NCBI RefSeq assembly: GCF_023169945.1
Contig: NZ_AP025591.1
Coordinates: 952,501-1,016,500, forward strand
Direction: 5' to 3'
Source: Anaeromyxobacter oryzae
Lineage (GTDB): Bacteria; Myxococcota; Myxococcia; Myxococcales; Anaeromyxobacteraceae
Length of the DNA stretch: 64,000 nt
Shown here: positions 45,028 to 52,611 of the stretch, in pieces
Position numbering within the stretch: the first letter of the stretch is position 1
How the letters are laid out: each line of letters starts with the position of its first letter
The notes under the pieces: generated by a model
The model's input: only the letters and a program-made list of their open reading frames with translations
Told to the model about the DNA's origin: nothing
Databases searched by the model: none
Position numbers and translations under genes: made by a program

Positions 45028-47574
45028 ATGCACGAGTCCGCACACGAGCTCGGCCGGATCGCCGTCACGCACGTCGGCTATCTCTGGCTCATCCCGCTGT
45101 TCCCGCTGATCGGCGCGACCATCAACGCGCTCGTCGGCTGGAAGCTCCAGCAGCTGTTCGGCAAGAAGATCGTCCACCGCATCGCGGTCACCGCGATGCT
45201 CGCGGCCTTCGCGGTGGCGGTCCGGGCGTTCCTCCAGCTCCTCCAGCTCCCCGGCGAGGAGCGGTTCCTCCAGGACACGCTCTGGAACCTCCTCACGGCC
45301 GGGCGGCTCACGGTGGACCTCGGGTTCGCCCTCGATCCGCTCTCGATGATGATGGTGCTCGTCATCACCGGCATCGGCTCGCTCATCCACGTCTTCTCCA
45401 TCGGCTACATGGCCGACGAGCCGAGCTACTGGCGGTTCTTCAGCTACCTGAACCTGTTCGTCTTCGCGATGCTGCTCCTCGTCATGGGGGACAACTTCGC
45501 GGTGATGTTCTTCGGGTGGGAGGGCGTCGGCCTCGCCTCGTACCTCCTCATCGCCTTCTGGTACACGGACCCGGAGAAGGCGAAGGCCGGCATGAAGGCC
45601 TTCGTGGCGAACCGCTTCGGCGACTTCGGCTTCCTCGCCGGCCTCCTCCTCCTGTTCTGGGGCCTCGGCGGCGCGTGGCACGGCCGCCAGGAGGCCTCGC
45701 CGAACGCGATCTACGAGCCGGGCGTCGAGCTGCACGGCCACGTGGTCGACGTCGGCGCGTCCGGCAGCGCCGCGACGCCCGAGCAGTCGGCGGCGCTCGC
45801 GCCCGAGGTCGACGGCGTGAAGGTCGGCCCGACGATGAACTTCCGCGAGCTCCGCGACCAGGTGGCGATCAAGGCCACCGGCGTCGAGGAGCACCTCCTC
45901 GGCTCGAAGATCTGGGGCGTCCCGCTGCTGATGATCATCGGGATGCTGCTGTTCGTCGGCGCGATGGGCAAGAGCGCCCAGCTCCCCCTCTACGTCTGGC
46001 TCCCGGACGCGATGGCGGGCCCGACACCGGTCTCCGCCCTCATCCACGCGGCGACGATGGTCACCGCCGGCGTGTACATGGTGGCGCGGCTCAACTTCCT
46101 CTTCGCGCTCGACCCGAGCGCGATGGGCTGGGTCGCCCTCATCGGTGCGCTGACCGCGATCTTCGCCGCGACGATCGGCTTCTTCCAGTACGACATCAAG
46201 AAGGTCCTCGCGTACTCGACCGTCTCGCAGCTCGGGTTCATGTTCATCGGCGTCGGCGTCGGCACCTACTGGGCCGGCGCGTACCACCTCCTGACCCACG
46301 CCTTCTTCAAGGCGTGCCTCTTCCTCGGGTCGGGCTCGGTGATCCTCGGCTGCCACCACGAGCAGGACATGCGGAAGATGGGCGGGCTCAAGAAGTACAT
46401 GCCCATCACGCGGTGGACGTACCTCTACGCGTGCATCGCCATCGCCGGCTTCCCGATCGCGAACGGCTTCTACTCGAAGGACGAGATCCTCTGGAAGGCG
46501 TTCACGCAGCACGGCCTGGCGCTCTTCGGCCATCCGATGCCGCTGCTCGGCCCCGCCATCTACGTCATCGGCATCATCGCGGCGACCGGGACCAGCTTCT
46601 ACATGTTCCGCAGCTACTACATGACCTTCACCGGCGAGTACCGCGGCGGCGAGGGTCACCACGACGAGCACAACGAGGATCCGCACTCCGCGGCGGCGAC
46701 CGCGATGTCCTCGCTGTCCGTGAAGGTCCACGCCTCCGACGGCGCCGACCACCTCGACCACGGCACCCACGGCCACGGCTCGCCGCACGCGGCGCACGCA
46801 GTCCACGCCCCGGCGCACGGGCATGACGACCACGGCCATGCCCACGGGGCACACGGCGCGGCCGCGGCGGCCCACGCTCACGACGATCACGACGACGCGC
46901 ACGCGGGCGGCCACGGCGGCCACCACGGCGGCACGCCGCACGAGTCGCCCTGGACGATGACCCTCGTCCTCTCGCTCCTCGCCCTCGGCTCCTTCGCCAC
47001 GCTGTTCCTCGGCATCCCGATGGCCTGGACCGGCAAGGCGCCGATCCTCGAGCACTGGCTCGAGCCCGCCCTCACCGCCGAGGTCGCGTTCGCCACGCCC
47101 GCCCACCACTGGATGGAGTACGCGTTCCAGGGCATCGGCGTCCTCGCCGGCACCGTCGGCTGGTTCTTCGCGATGCTGCTCTACAAGGACGGGAAGAGCA
47201 CCGTCCCGGCGGCGCTCAAGGAGCGCTTCAACGGCGTGTGGACCGTCGTCTACAACAAGTACTACGTGGACGAGCTGTACGCGGCCACCGTGCTCCGGGG
47301 CTCGGTCGCCTTCGCCCGCCTCTGCTCCTGGTTCGACTCCGAGGTGCTCGACCGCCTGGTGCTCCTCACCGGCGCGATCACGAAGGCCTTCGCCAACCTC
47401 GACGGCGCCATCGACAAGTACCTCGTGGACGGCGCGGTCAACGCCGTCGCGAACGCGACGATGGGCCTCGGCCGGTCCATCCGGATGGTCCAGACCGGCC
47501 GCATCCAGACCTACCTCTACGGCGCGCTCGGCGGCGCGCTCGTCGTGGTCCTGCTCAACTTCCTCATCAAGTAG
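45028..47574 (+). CDS. nuoL: NADH-quinone oxidoreductase subunit L with a histidine-rich insertion
   Basis: 848 residues, against about 610-700 normally. Distal proton-pumping subunit with the lateral helix. Antiporter core: FFGWEGVGLASYLLIAFWYT with the key Glu, MGKSAQLPLYVWLPDAMAGP with the key Lys, TPVSALIHAATMVTAGVYMV, and KKVLAYSTVSQLGFMFIGVG. One insertion of about 70 residues (about 225-295) lies between early helices. A second, residues 544-638, is extraordinary: 26 His in 95 residues among Asp, Gly and Ala (HDDHGHAHGAHGAAAAAHAH). It lies after FYMFRSYYMTFTGEYRGG, before SPWTMTLVLSLLALGSF, so in an extramembrane loop before the C-terminal helices. The lateral-helix part and final helix are present. 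Confidence 0.95.
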   Translation: MHESAHELGRIAVTHVGYLWLIPLFPLIGATINALVGWKLQQLFGKKIVHRIAVTAMLAAFAVAVRAFLQLLQLPGEERFLQDTLWNLLTAGRLTVDLGFALDPLSMMMVLVITGIGSLIHVFSIGYMADEPSYWRFFSYLNLFVFAMLLLVMGDNFAVMFFGWEGVGLASYLLIAFWYTDPEKAKAGMKAFVANRFGDFGFLAGLLLLFWGLGGAWHGRQEASPNAIYEPGVELHGHVVDVGASGSAATPEQSAALAPEVDGVKVGPTMNFRELRDQVAIKATGVEEHLLGSKIWGVPLLMIIGMLLFVGAMGKSAQLPLYVWLPDAMAGPTPVSALIHAATMVTAGVYMVARLNFLFALDPSAMGWVALIGALTAIFAATIGFFQYDIKKVLAYSTVSQLGFMFIGVGVGTYWAGAYHLLTHAFFKACLFLGSGSVILGCHHEQDMRKMGGLKKYMPITRWTYLYACIAIAGFPIANGFYSKDEILWKAFTQHGLALFGHPMPLLGPAIYVIGIIAATGTSFYMFRSYYMTFTGEYRGGEGHHDEHNEDPHSAAATAMSSLSVKVHASDGADHLDHGTHGHGSPHAAHAVHAPAHGHDDHGHAHGAHGAAAAAHAHDDHDDAHAGGHGGHHGGTPHESPWTMTLVLSLLALGSFATLFLGIPMAWTGKAPILEHWLEPALTAEVAFATPAHHWMEYAFQGIGVLAGTVGWFFAMLLYKDGKSTVPAALKERFNGVWTVVYNKYYVDELYAATVLRGSVAFARLCSWFDSEVLDRLVLLTGAITKAFANLDGAIDKYLVDGAVNAVANATMGLGRSIRMVQTGRIQTYLYGALGGALVVVLLNFLIK

Positions 47575-47592
47575 CACCTGGAGAGAGACGCA

Positions 47593-49251
47593 ATGTTCAA
47601 CCCCAACACCGTCCTCAGCTGGGCCACCTTCCTGCCGCTCATCGGCTCGGCGGCCATCTCCGTGCTGCTCGCGGTGAAGTTCTTCGCGGGCCTGTCGAAG
47701 AAGACGACCGACGACGCGGCGCGCTGGATCGCGCTCCTCACGAGCGGCCTCTCGCTCGTGGCCGCCATCGCCGCGTGGCGGATGTACGACCCCACCACGA
47801 AGGGCGTGCAGCTCGTCCAGCACTTCACGTGGATCAAGGCCTTCAACATCGAGTACTTCGTCGGCGTCGACGGCCTGTCGATCTCGATGGTGCTCCTGTC
47901 GGGCCTCATCTCCTTCGTCGCGACCATCGCCTCGATGCCGTGGTGGTCCTCCGCGAAGTCCGCCGAGATGGCGGGGATGAACGACGACGGGCACGACGAC
48001 CCGCACCACCCGAAGCACTTCTCGGTGCGGATGGTCCCCGGCTACATGGTCATGCTGCTCCTGCTGCAGACCGGCATGATGGGGACCTTCGTCTCCCTCG
48101 ACATGTTCCTCTTCTACGTGTTCTGGGAGGTCATGCTCCTGCCGATGTACTTCCTCATCGGCATCTGGGGCGGCCCGCGCAAGGAGTACGCGGCGATCAA
48201 GTTCTTCCTCTACACGCTCGCCGGCTCCGTGCTGATGCTCCTCGCGATCATCGGCATCTACTACAACAGCGCGCCGGCGCTCCTCGCCGACGGCACGCTC
48301 TCGAGCGGCCACACCTTCAACCTCGTCGAGCTCGCGAAGCAGGGCGCCGCCGGCCAGTTCCACAACGTCGCCTTCCTCGGCTACGACTTCGCGAAGGTCG
48401 CGTTCGTGGGCCTCTTCATCGGGTTCGCCATCAAGATCCCGATGTTCCCGTTCCACACCTGGTTGCCCGACGCGCACGTCGAGGCGCCCACGCCGATCTC
48501 CGTCATCCTGGCCGGCGTCCTCCTGAAGATGGGCCCGTACGGCATCCTCCGGTTCAACTTCGGGATCTTCCCGGACGCGACCGCCTGGGCCGCGAACGCC
48601 ATCGCGATCTTCGGCGTCATCAACATCGTCTACGCCGCGTTCGTCTGCCTCGCGCAGAAGGACCTGAAGAAGCTCATCGCGTACTCCTCCGTCTCGCACA
48701 TGGGCTTCTCGCTGCTCGGCATGGCGGCGATGACGCCGGCCGGCATCTCCGGCGCGGTGCTGAACCTCTTCACCCACGGCATCATCAGCCCGATGCTGTT
48801 CCTCATCGTGGGCGTGATCTACGACCGCGCCCACCACCGTGAGATCGAGAAGTTCGGCGGCCTCGCCTCCCAGCTCCCCGAGTACACCGCGATCATGGGC
48901 CTCGCGTTCTTCGCCTCGCTCGGCCTCCCCGGCCTCGCGGGCTTCGTCTCCGAGTTCATGGTCTTCTCGGGGTCGTTCCCGCGGTTCACGGTCTACACGA
49001 TCATCTCCGCCTCGAGCGTCATCATCACCGCCGCGTACTACCTGTGGGCGATCCACCGGATGTTCCTCGGCAAGGCCAACCCGGCGTACAAGGGCTACCC
49101 CGACCTGAACTGGCGCGAGCGCATCTCGCTGTACCCGCTCGCCGCCATCGCGATCGTCCTCGGGTTCTACCCGCAGGCGATCCTCAGCGTGATCAACGGG
49201 ACCCTGCACGACCTCATCAAGCCCGCCCTGGCGCTGCTCGCCCAGGGCTAG
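47593..49251 (+). CDS. nuoM: NADH-quinone oxidoreductase subunit M
   Basis: 552 residues. Antiporter-like pumping subunit. Seen: FLFYVFWEVMLLPMYFLIGI with the key Glu, GGPRKEYAAIKFFLYTLAGS, AIKIPMFPFHTWLPDAHVEA with the key Lys, PTPISVILAGVLLKMGPYGI, and KDLKKLIAYSSVSHMGFSLL. An about 25-residue polar insertion (MNDDGHDDPHHPKHFSVRM) sits between early helices, also His/Asp-rich though much shorter than in NuoL. 18 bp after nuoL with GGAGAG as ribosome-binding site. Confidence 0.96.
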   Translation: MFNPNTVLSWATFLPLIGSAAISVLLAVKFFAGLSKKTTDDAARWIALLTSGLSLVAAIAAWRMYDPTTKGVQLVQHFTWIKAFNIEYFVGVDGLSISMVLLSGLISFVATIASMPWWSSAKSAEMAGMNDDGHDDPHHPKHFSVRMVPGYMVMLLLLQTGMMGTFVSLDMFLFYVFWEVMLLPMYFLIGIWGGPRKEYAAIKFFLYTLAGSVLMLLAIIGIYYNSAPALLADGTLSSGHTFNLVELAKQGAAGQFHNVAFLGYDFAKVAFVGLFIGFAIKIPMFPFHTWLPDAHVEAPTPISVILAGVLLKMGPYGILRFNFGIFPDATAWAANAIAIFGVINIVYAAFVCLAQKDLKKLIAYSSVSHMGFSLLGMAAMTPAGISGAVLNLFTHGIISPMLFLIVGVIYDRAHHREIEKFGGLASQLPEYTAIMGLAFFASLGLPGLAGFVSEFMVFSGSFPRFTVYTIISASSVIITAAYYLWAIHRMFLGKANPAYKGYPDLNWRERISLYPLAAIAIVLGFYPQAILSVINGTLHDLIKPALALLAQG

Positions 49252-49264
49252 TCGAGAGGCCAGG

Positions 49265-50827
49265 ATGAACACCGTCCAGCAGCTCCAGCCGCTCGTCGAT
49301 CAGAACCTCTGGTCGGCGACCTGGTTCCGCCCGGAGGCGATGCTCACCGCCGGGGCGATGATCCTCTTCGTCATCGACCTCTTCTGGCGGAAGAACCCGC
49401 GCCGCGTGGCGTACCTCACCGTGGGCGCGCTCGCGGTGCTCGCCGCGACGGCCGGGTTCCTCGCCGCCCAGCCTCCCGACGCGCAGTCGCTCTTCAACGG
49501 CATGCTCGCGAACGACGCGTTCGCGAGCTTCTTCAAGTGGCTCTTCCTCGGGGCCGCGGCCCTCGTCGTGATCATCACCGCGCCGGGGAAGGACTTCCCC
49601 TCCCCGCGCATCGGCGAGTTCTACGCGCTGCTCGTCGCCATCGTGCTCGGCATGTTCATGATGGCGAGCGCCACCGACCTGCTGATGATGTACCTGTCGA
49701 TCGAGCTCGTCTCGATGGTCAGCTACGTCCTCGCCGGGTTCAAGAAGGGCGACCGGAAGGCCGCCGAGGGCTCGCTGAAGTACGTCATCTACGGCGGCGT
49801 CGCGTCGGGCGTCATGCTCTTCGGCATGAGCTACCTGTACGGCCTCACCGGGACGACGAACCTCTTCAGGATCGCGACCCAGATCCAGCACATCAGCTAC
49901 TCCGGCACCGCCGAGGTGGTGGCGAGCAAGATCGCCCTCGTGGTGAGCGCGACGTTCGTCGCGGCGGGCCTCGGCTACAAGATCGCCGCGGTCCCGTTCC
50001 ACATGTGGTGCCCGGACGTGTACGAGGGCGCCCCGACGCCGTTCACCGCGTTCCTGTCCGTCGGCCCGAAGGCCGCCGGCTTCGCGCTCGCGCTCCGGTT
50101 CTTCCTCTCCGCGTTCTCGACCCCGGCGGGCGCGAACGGGCTCGCGCTCCCCATCGGCAACATCCCGTGGCCGGCGGTCATCGGCGTGGTCGCGGCGATC
50201 ACGATGACGCTCGGCAACCTCACCGCGCTCGTCCAGACGAACCTGAAGCGGCTCCTCGCGTACTCGTCCATCGCGCACGCGGGCTACACGCTGATGGGCC
50301 TCGCGGCGGTGTCGAACAGCGGCACGCAGAGCGTGATGATCTACATGGCCATCTACCTGGTCATGAACCTCGGCGCGTTCCTCGTCGTGATCCTCGTCGC
50401 CGACGGCACCGGGTCCGAGTCGATCCTCGACTACAAGGGCCTCGCGAAGCGGCACCCGTTCGCGGCGGTCACGTTCGCGATCTTCCTCTTCTCGCTCACG
50501 GGGCTCCCGCCGTTCGCCGGCTTCATCGGCAAGTGGTACCTGTTCGTCGCGGTCTGGGAGCGGACGAGCGGGCCGGACGGCGTGTGGTACGGGTGGCTGC
50601 TCCTCATCGGCGCCCTGAACACCGCGGTCTCGCTCTACTACTACGTGCGCGTGATCCGGGCGATGTTCATCGACGCACCGTACGCGCCGGACGCGAAGAC
50701 GTTCCGCTCGCCGCTGTCCTGGCAGGTGGTCCTCGGCGGGTGCGCCGCCGCGGTGCTCTTCTTCGGCGTCCGGCCGCAGCTGATCATCGACTGGACGACC
50801 GCTTCGCTGCAGCTGTTCCGCGGCTAG
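49265..50827 (+). CDS. nuoN: NADH-quinone oxidoreductase subunit N
   Basis: 520 residues, fourteen-helix antiporter-like subunit. Seen: LLMMYLSIELVSMVSYVLAG with the key Glu, YKIAAVPFHMWCPDVYEGAP with the key Lys, TPFTAFLSVGPKAAGFALAL, NLKRLLAYSSIAHAGYTLMG, and FLFSLTGLPPFAGFIGKWYL. Last gene of the cluster, followed by a strong terminator. The ATG is 13 bp after nuoM. Confidence 0.96.
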   Translation: MNTVQQLQPLVDQNLWSATWFRPEAMLTAGAMILFVIDLFWRKNPRRVAYLTVGALAVLAATAGFLAAQPPDAQSLFNGMLANDAFASFFKWLFLGAAALVVIITAPGKDFPSPRIGEFYALLVAIVLGMFMMASATDLLMMYLSIELVSMVSYVLAGFKKGDRKAAEGSLKYVIYGGVASGVMLFGMSYLYGLTGTTNLFRIATQIQHISYSGTAEVVASKIALVVSATFVAAGLGYKIAAVPFHMWCPDVYEGAPTPFTAFLSVGPKAAGFALALRFFLSAFSTPAGANGLALPIGNIPWPAVIGVVAAITMTLGNLTALVQTNLKRLLAYSSIAHAGYTLMGLAAVSNSGTQSVMIYMAIYLVMNLGAFLVVILVADGTGSESILDYKGLAKRHPFAAVTFAIFLFSLTGLPPFAGFIGKWYLFVAVWERTSGPDGVWYGWLLLIGALNTAVSLYYYVRVIRAMFIDAPYAPDAKTFRSPLSWQVVLGGCAAAVLFFGVRPQLIIDWTTASLQLFRG

Positions 50828-50851
50828 CGACTCGCCTCGTCCCCGACGTTC

Positions 50852-50891
50852 GCGGCCCGGTCGGATCCTTCCGGCCGGGCCGCTGTGTTTT
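50852..50891 (+). terminator. Rho-independent terminator after nuoN
   Basis: 9-bp perfect stem GCGGCCCGG (50852-50860) / CCGGGCCGC (50875-50883), 14-base loop with further partial pairing, then TGTGTTTT (50884-50891). It lies 24 bp after the nuoN stop. Confidence 0.82.
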
Positions 50892-50919
50892 CCGGCGACG
50901 GCCGCGAGGAGACGCGGAG

Positions 50920-50988
50920 TCCGCTGGAGCTCCTCCGAAGACTCCGCGGGAACTCCTCCCCACACTCCGCTGGAGCTCCTCCCTGGAG
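50920..50988. repeat. Three 23-bp tandem repeats after nuoN
   Basis: Units start at 50920, 50943 and 50966 with TCCGC(T/G)GGA(G/A)CTCCTCC followed by six variable bases. Units 1 and 3 are identical over 17 bp; each contains the palindrome GGAGCTCC or its near match. Located beyond the terminator and before the REP-like element, in a 226-bp gene-free gap. Confidence 0.75.
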
Positions 50989-50990
50989 AT

Positions 50991-51034
50991 CCTCCCCTCT
51001 CGCCCACCGGGGGAGAGGGCCAGGGTGAGGGGGC
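50991..51034. repeat. Palindromic intergenic repeat, copy 2
   Basis: CCCTCT (50995-51000) pairs with AGAGGG (51014-51019); the right arm AGAGGGCCAGGGTGAGGGGG (51014-51033) is the reverse complement, with one mismatch, of 21029-21048. It is a dispersed element sitting between convergent nuoN and the PHP gene. Confidence 0.62.
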
Positions 51035-51053
51035 CGTCAACCGCGGCGACCGC

Positions 51054-51908
51054 TCACGGCCTGCGCCGCTCGAGCCGTTCCAGCTCCTCGTGTGCCATCG
51101 ACACGTCGCCGAGGTGGCGGTCCGGCGCGACCGCCTCGCCGTGGTAGTCGGAGCCCGCCGTCGGCACGAGGTCGAGCGCCTCGGCGATCCGGAGGTACTT
51201 CTCCCGGACCGACGGGTTGTGGTCGGCGTGGTGGACCTCGAGGCCGTCCACCCCCGCGGCGCGGAGCCGCTCGAGGTCGTACCGCTCCAGCTTCGAGACG
51301 CCCGGGTGCGCGACGGTCGCGGTGCCCCCCGCCGAACGGACGAGGCGCACTGCGTCTTCCGCCTCGAGCCGGTAGCGCGGGACGTACGCGGGACGCCCCT
51401 CCCCCAGGAACTGGTCGAAGGCGTCCTTCACCGTCGCGACGATTCCGGTCTCGACGATGGCGCGCGCGACGTGGGGCCGGCCGATGGTCTTGCCGCCGCT
51501 CCACTTCTCGATGTCCGCGGGCGCGATCCGGATGCCGAGCCCGGCGAGCTTCTCCACGATCTGCTGCATCCGGACACGGCGCCGCACCGCGAGGAAGTCC
51601 TCGAACCGCCGCAGCGCGTCGTGAACCGGGTCCACGAAGTGGCCGAGCAGGTGGATCTCGCGGCGATCCAGGAAGGCGGACAGCTCGATCCCCGGCACGA
51701 ACCGCACGCCGAGGCGCGCCGCCGCCGCCCCGCCGGCCTCGAGGCCCGCGATCGTGTCGTGGTCGCACAATGCCCACACGCCCACGCCGGCCGCGGCCGC
51801 CCGCTCGGCGACCTCGGCGGCGGGATACTGACCGTCCGACGCCCTGCTGTGCGAGTGGAGATCGATTTTCCCGTCGATCGGCCCAGGTCCCATCACGGCC
51901 ATGCCCAT
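51054..51908 (-). CDS. PHP-domain phosphoesterase
   Basis: 284 residues. PHP proteins of this type hydrolyse nucleotide 3',5'-bisphosphates or short 5'-phosphorylated RNA (E. coli YciV/RnaAM). Metal-binding motifs seen: IDLHSHSRASDGQYPAAEVA near residue 15-35, LCDHDTIAGLEAGG, PGIELSA, HLLGHFVD, GRPHVARAI, ATVAHPGVS and the C-terminal GSDYHGE. All the family histidines and acidic residues appear in order, so it should be active. The ATG at 51908 faces the Rrf2 gene across 89 bp. Confidence 0.9.
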   Translation of the reverse strand: MGMAVMGPGPIDGKIDLHSHSRASDGQYPAAEVAERAAAAGVGVWALCDHDTIAGLEAGGAAAARLGVRFVPGIELSAFLDRREIHLLGHFVDPVHDALRRFEDFLAVRRRVRMQQIVEKLAGLGIRIAPADIEKWSGGKTIGRPHVARAIVETGIVATVKDAFDQFLGEGRPAYVPRYRLEAEDAVRLVRSAGGTATVAHPGVSKLERYDLERLRAAGVDGLEVHHADHNPSVREKYLRIAEALDLVPTAGSDYHGEAVAPDRHLGDVSMAHEELERLERRRP

Positions 51909-51997
51909 GAAATGCTCACCTCGGACGTGCTAGAATAAGTGGACTCGTCAAGGTCGCGCGCCCGGTTCGAGGGGCTGTGGCACGAGAGGAAGGCTCG

Positions 51998-52480
51998 ATG
52001 CAGCACGTACTCCGGATCTCCCGCAAGATCGACTACGGCCTGCGGGCCATGATTTACCTCGCCTCCATCCCGCAGGACTCGGTGGTCCCCTTCCGGGAGA
52101 TCGCCCGGCAGATGGACGTGCCGGAGGACTTCCTCGCGAAGATCCTGAAGACGCTCGTGGACATGGGGCTGGTGAAGTCCACCCGCGGCCCTCACGGTGG
52201 CTACGCCCTCGCGAAGACGCCCGTCGAGATCAGCTTCCTCGACGTGATCGAGGCGGTGGAGGGTCCGGTCGCGCTGAACGTGTGCCTCGACGGCGAGGAC
52301 GCCTGCGGCCACTCCACGTCGTGCACCATGGTCTCCGTCTGGCGGCAGGGTCAGGAGCGGATGCTCGACGTGTACCGTCAGGCGAAGCTCTCCGAGCTCG
52401 CGTTCAAGCCGGCCGACGACGGCCAGATCGGGCTCGTGCAGCTGCAGCTCCAGGCGACGGCCCGCCCGCCGTCCATCTAG
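51998..52480 (+). CDS. Rrf2-family transcriptional regulator
   Basis: 160 residues. Winged helix start ISRKIDYGLRAMIYLASIPQ, FREIARQMDVPEDFLAKILK, TLVDMGLVKSTRGPHGGYAL, then the dimer helix. Three cysteines in CLDGEDACGHSTSC (C-x6-C-x5-C) lie where IscR and NsrR bind their iron-sulfur cluster, so a cluster-sensing role for Fe-S, NO or redox state is plausible. ATG at 51998 has AGGAAGG 6 bases upstream; an in-frame GTG at 51977 is less likely. A TAGAAT hexamer at 51931-51936 may be its -10. It stands alone, without iscS/sufB. Confidence 0.9.
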   Translation: MQHVLRISRKIDYGLRAMIYLASIPQDSVVPFREIARQMDVPEDFLAKILKTLVDMGLVKSTRGPHGGYALAKTPVEISFLDVIEAVEGPVALNVCLDGEDACGHSTSCTMVSVWRQGQERMLDVYRQAKLSELAFKPADDGQIGLVQLQLQATARPPSI

Positions 52481-52571
52481 GCGTCCCGCGCCCTCGTCCG
52501 CGCGCATCGCGGAGCCCCCGACGCCGCCTCCGGGCGGCGTTCGCGCGCCCGGGCTCTCGCACGCGCGCGCC

Positions 52572-52600
52572 TTGACGGTCCGCCCGGCGGCGACTAACGT
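52572..52600 (+). promoter_or_regulatory. Promoter of the deoxyhypusine-synthase-like operon
   Basis: TTGACG (52572-52577), 17-bp spacer, TAACGT (52595-52600), ending 11 bp before the ATG at 52612. The predicted leader is about 5 nt and no ribosome-binding site is visible, so translation would be leaderless. Confidence 0.6.
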
Positions 52601-52611
52601 CCGCGCCCGCC

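Noticed and set aside
44980..49272. 1430-codon minus-strand open frame opposite nuoL/nuoM
   Set aside because: Antisense shadow of nuoL and nuoM. Its His/Glu/Arg/Asp/Val-rich translation is what third-position GC bias produces; no motif seen.
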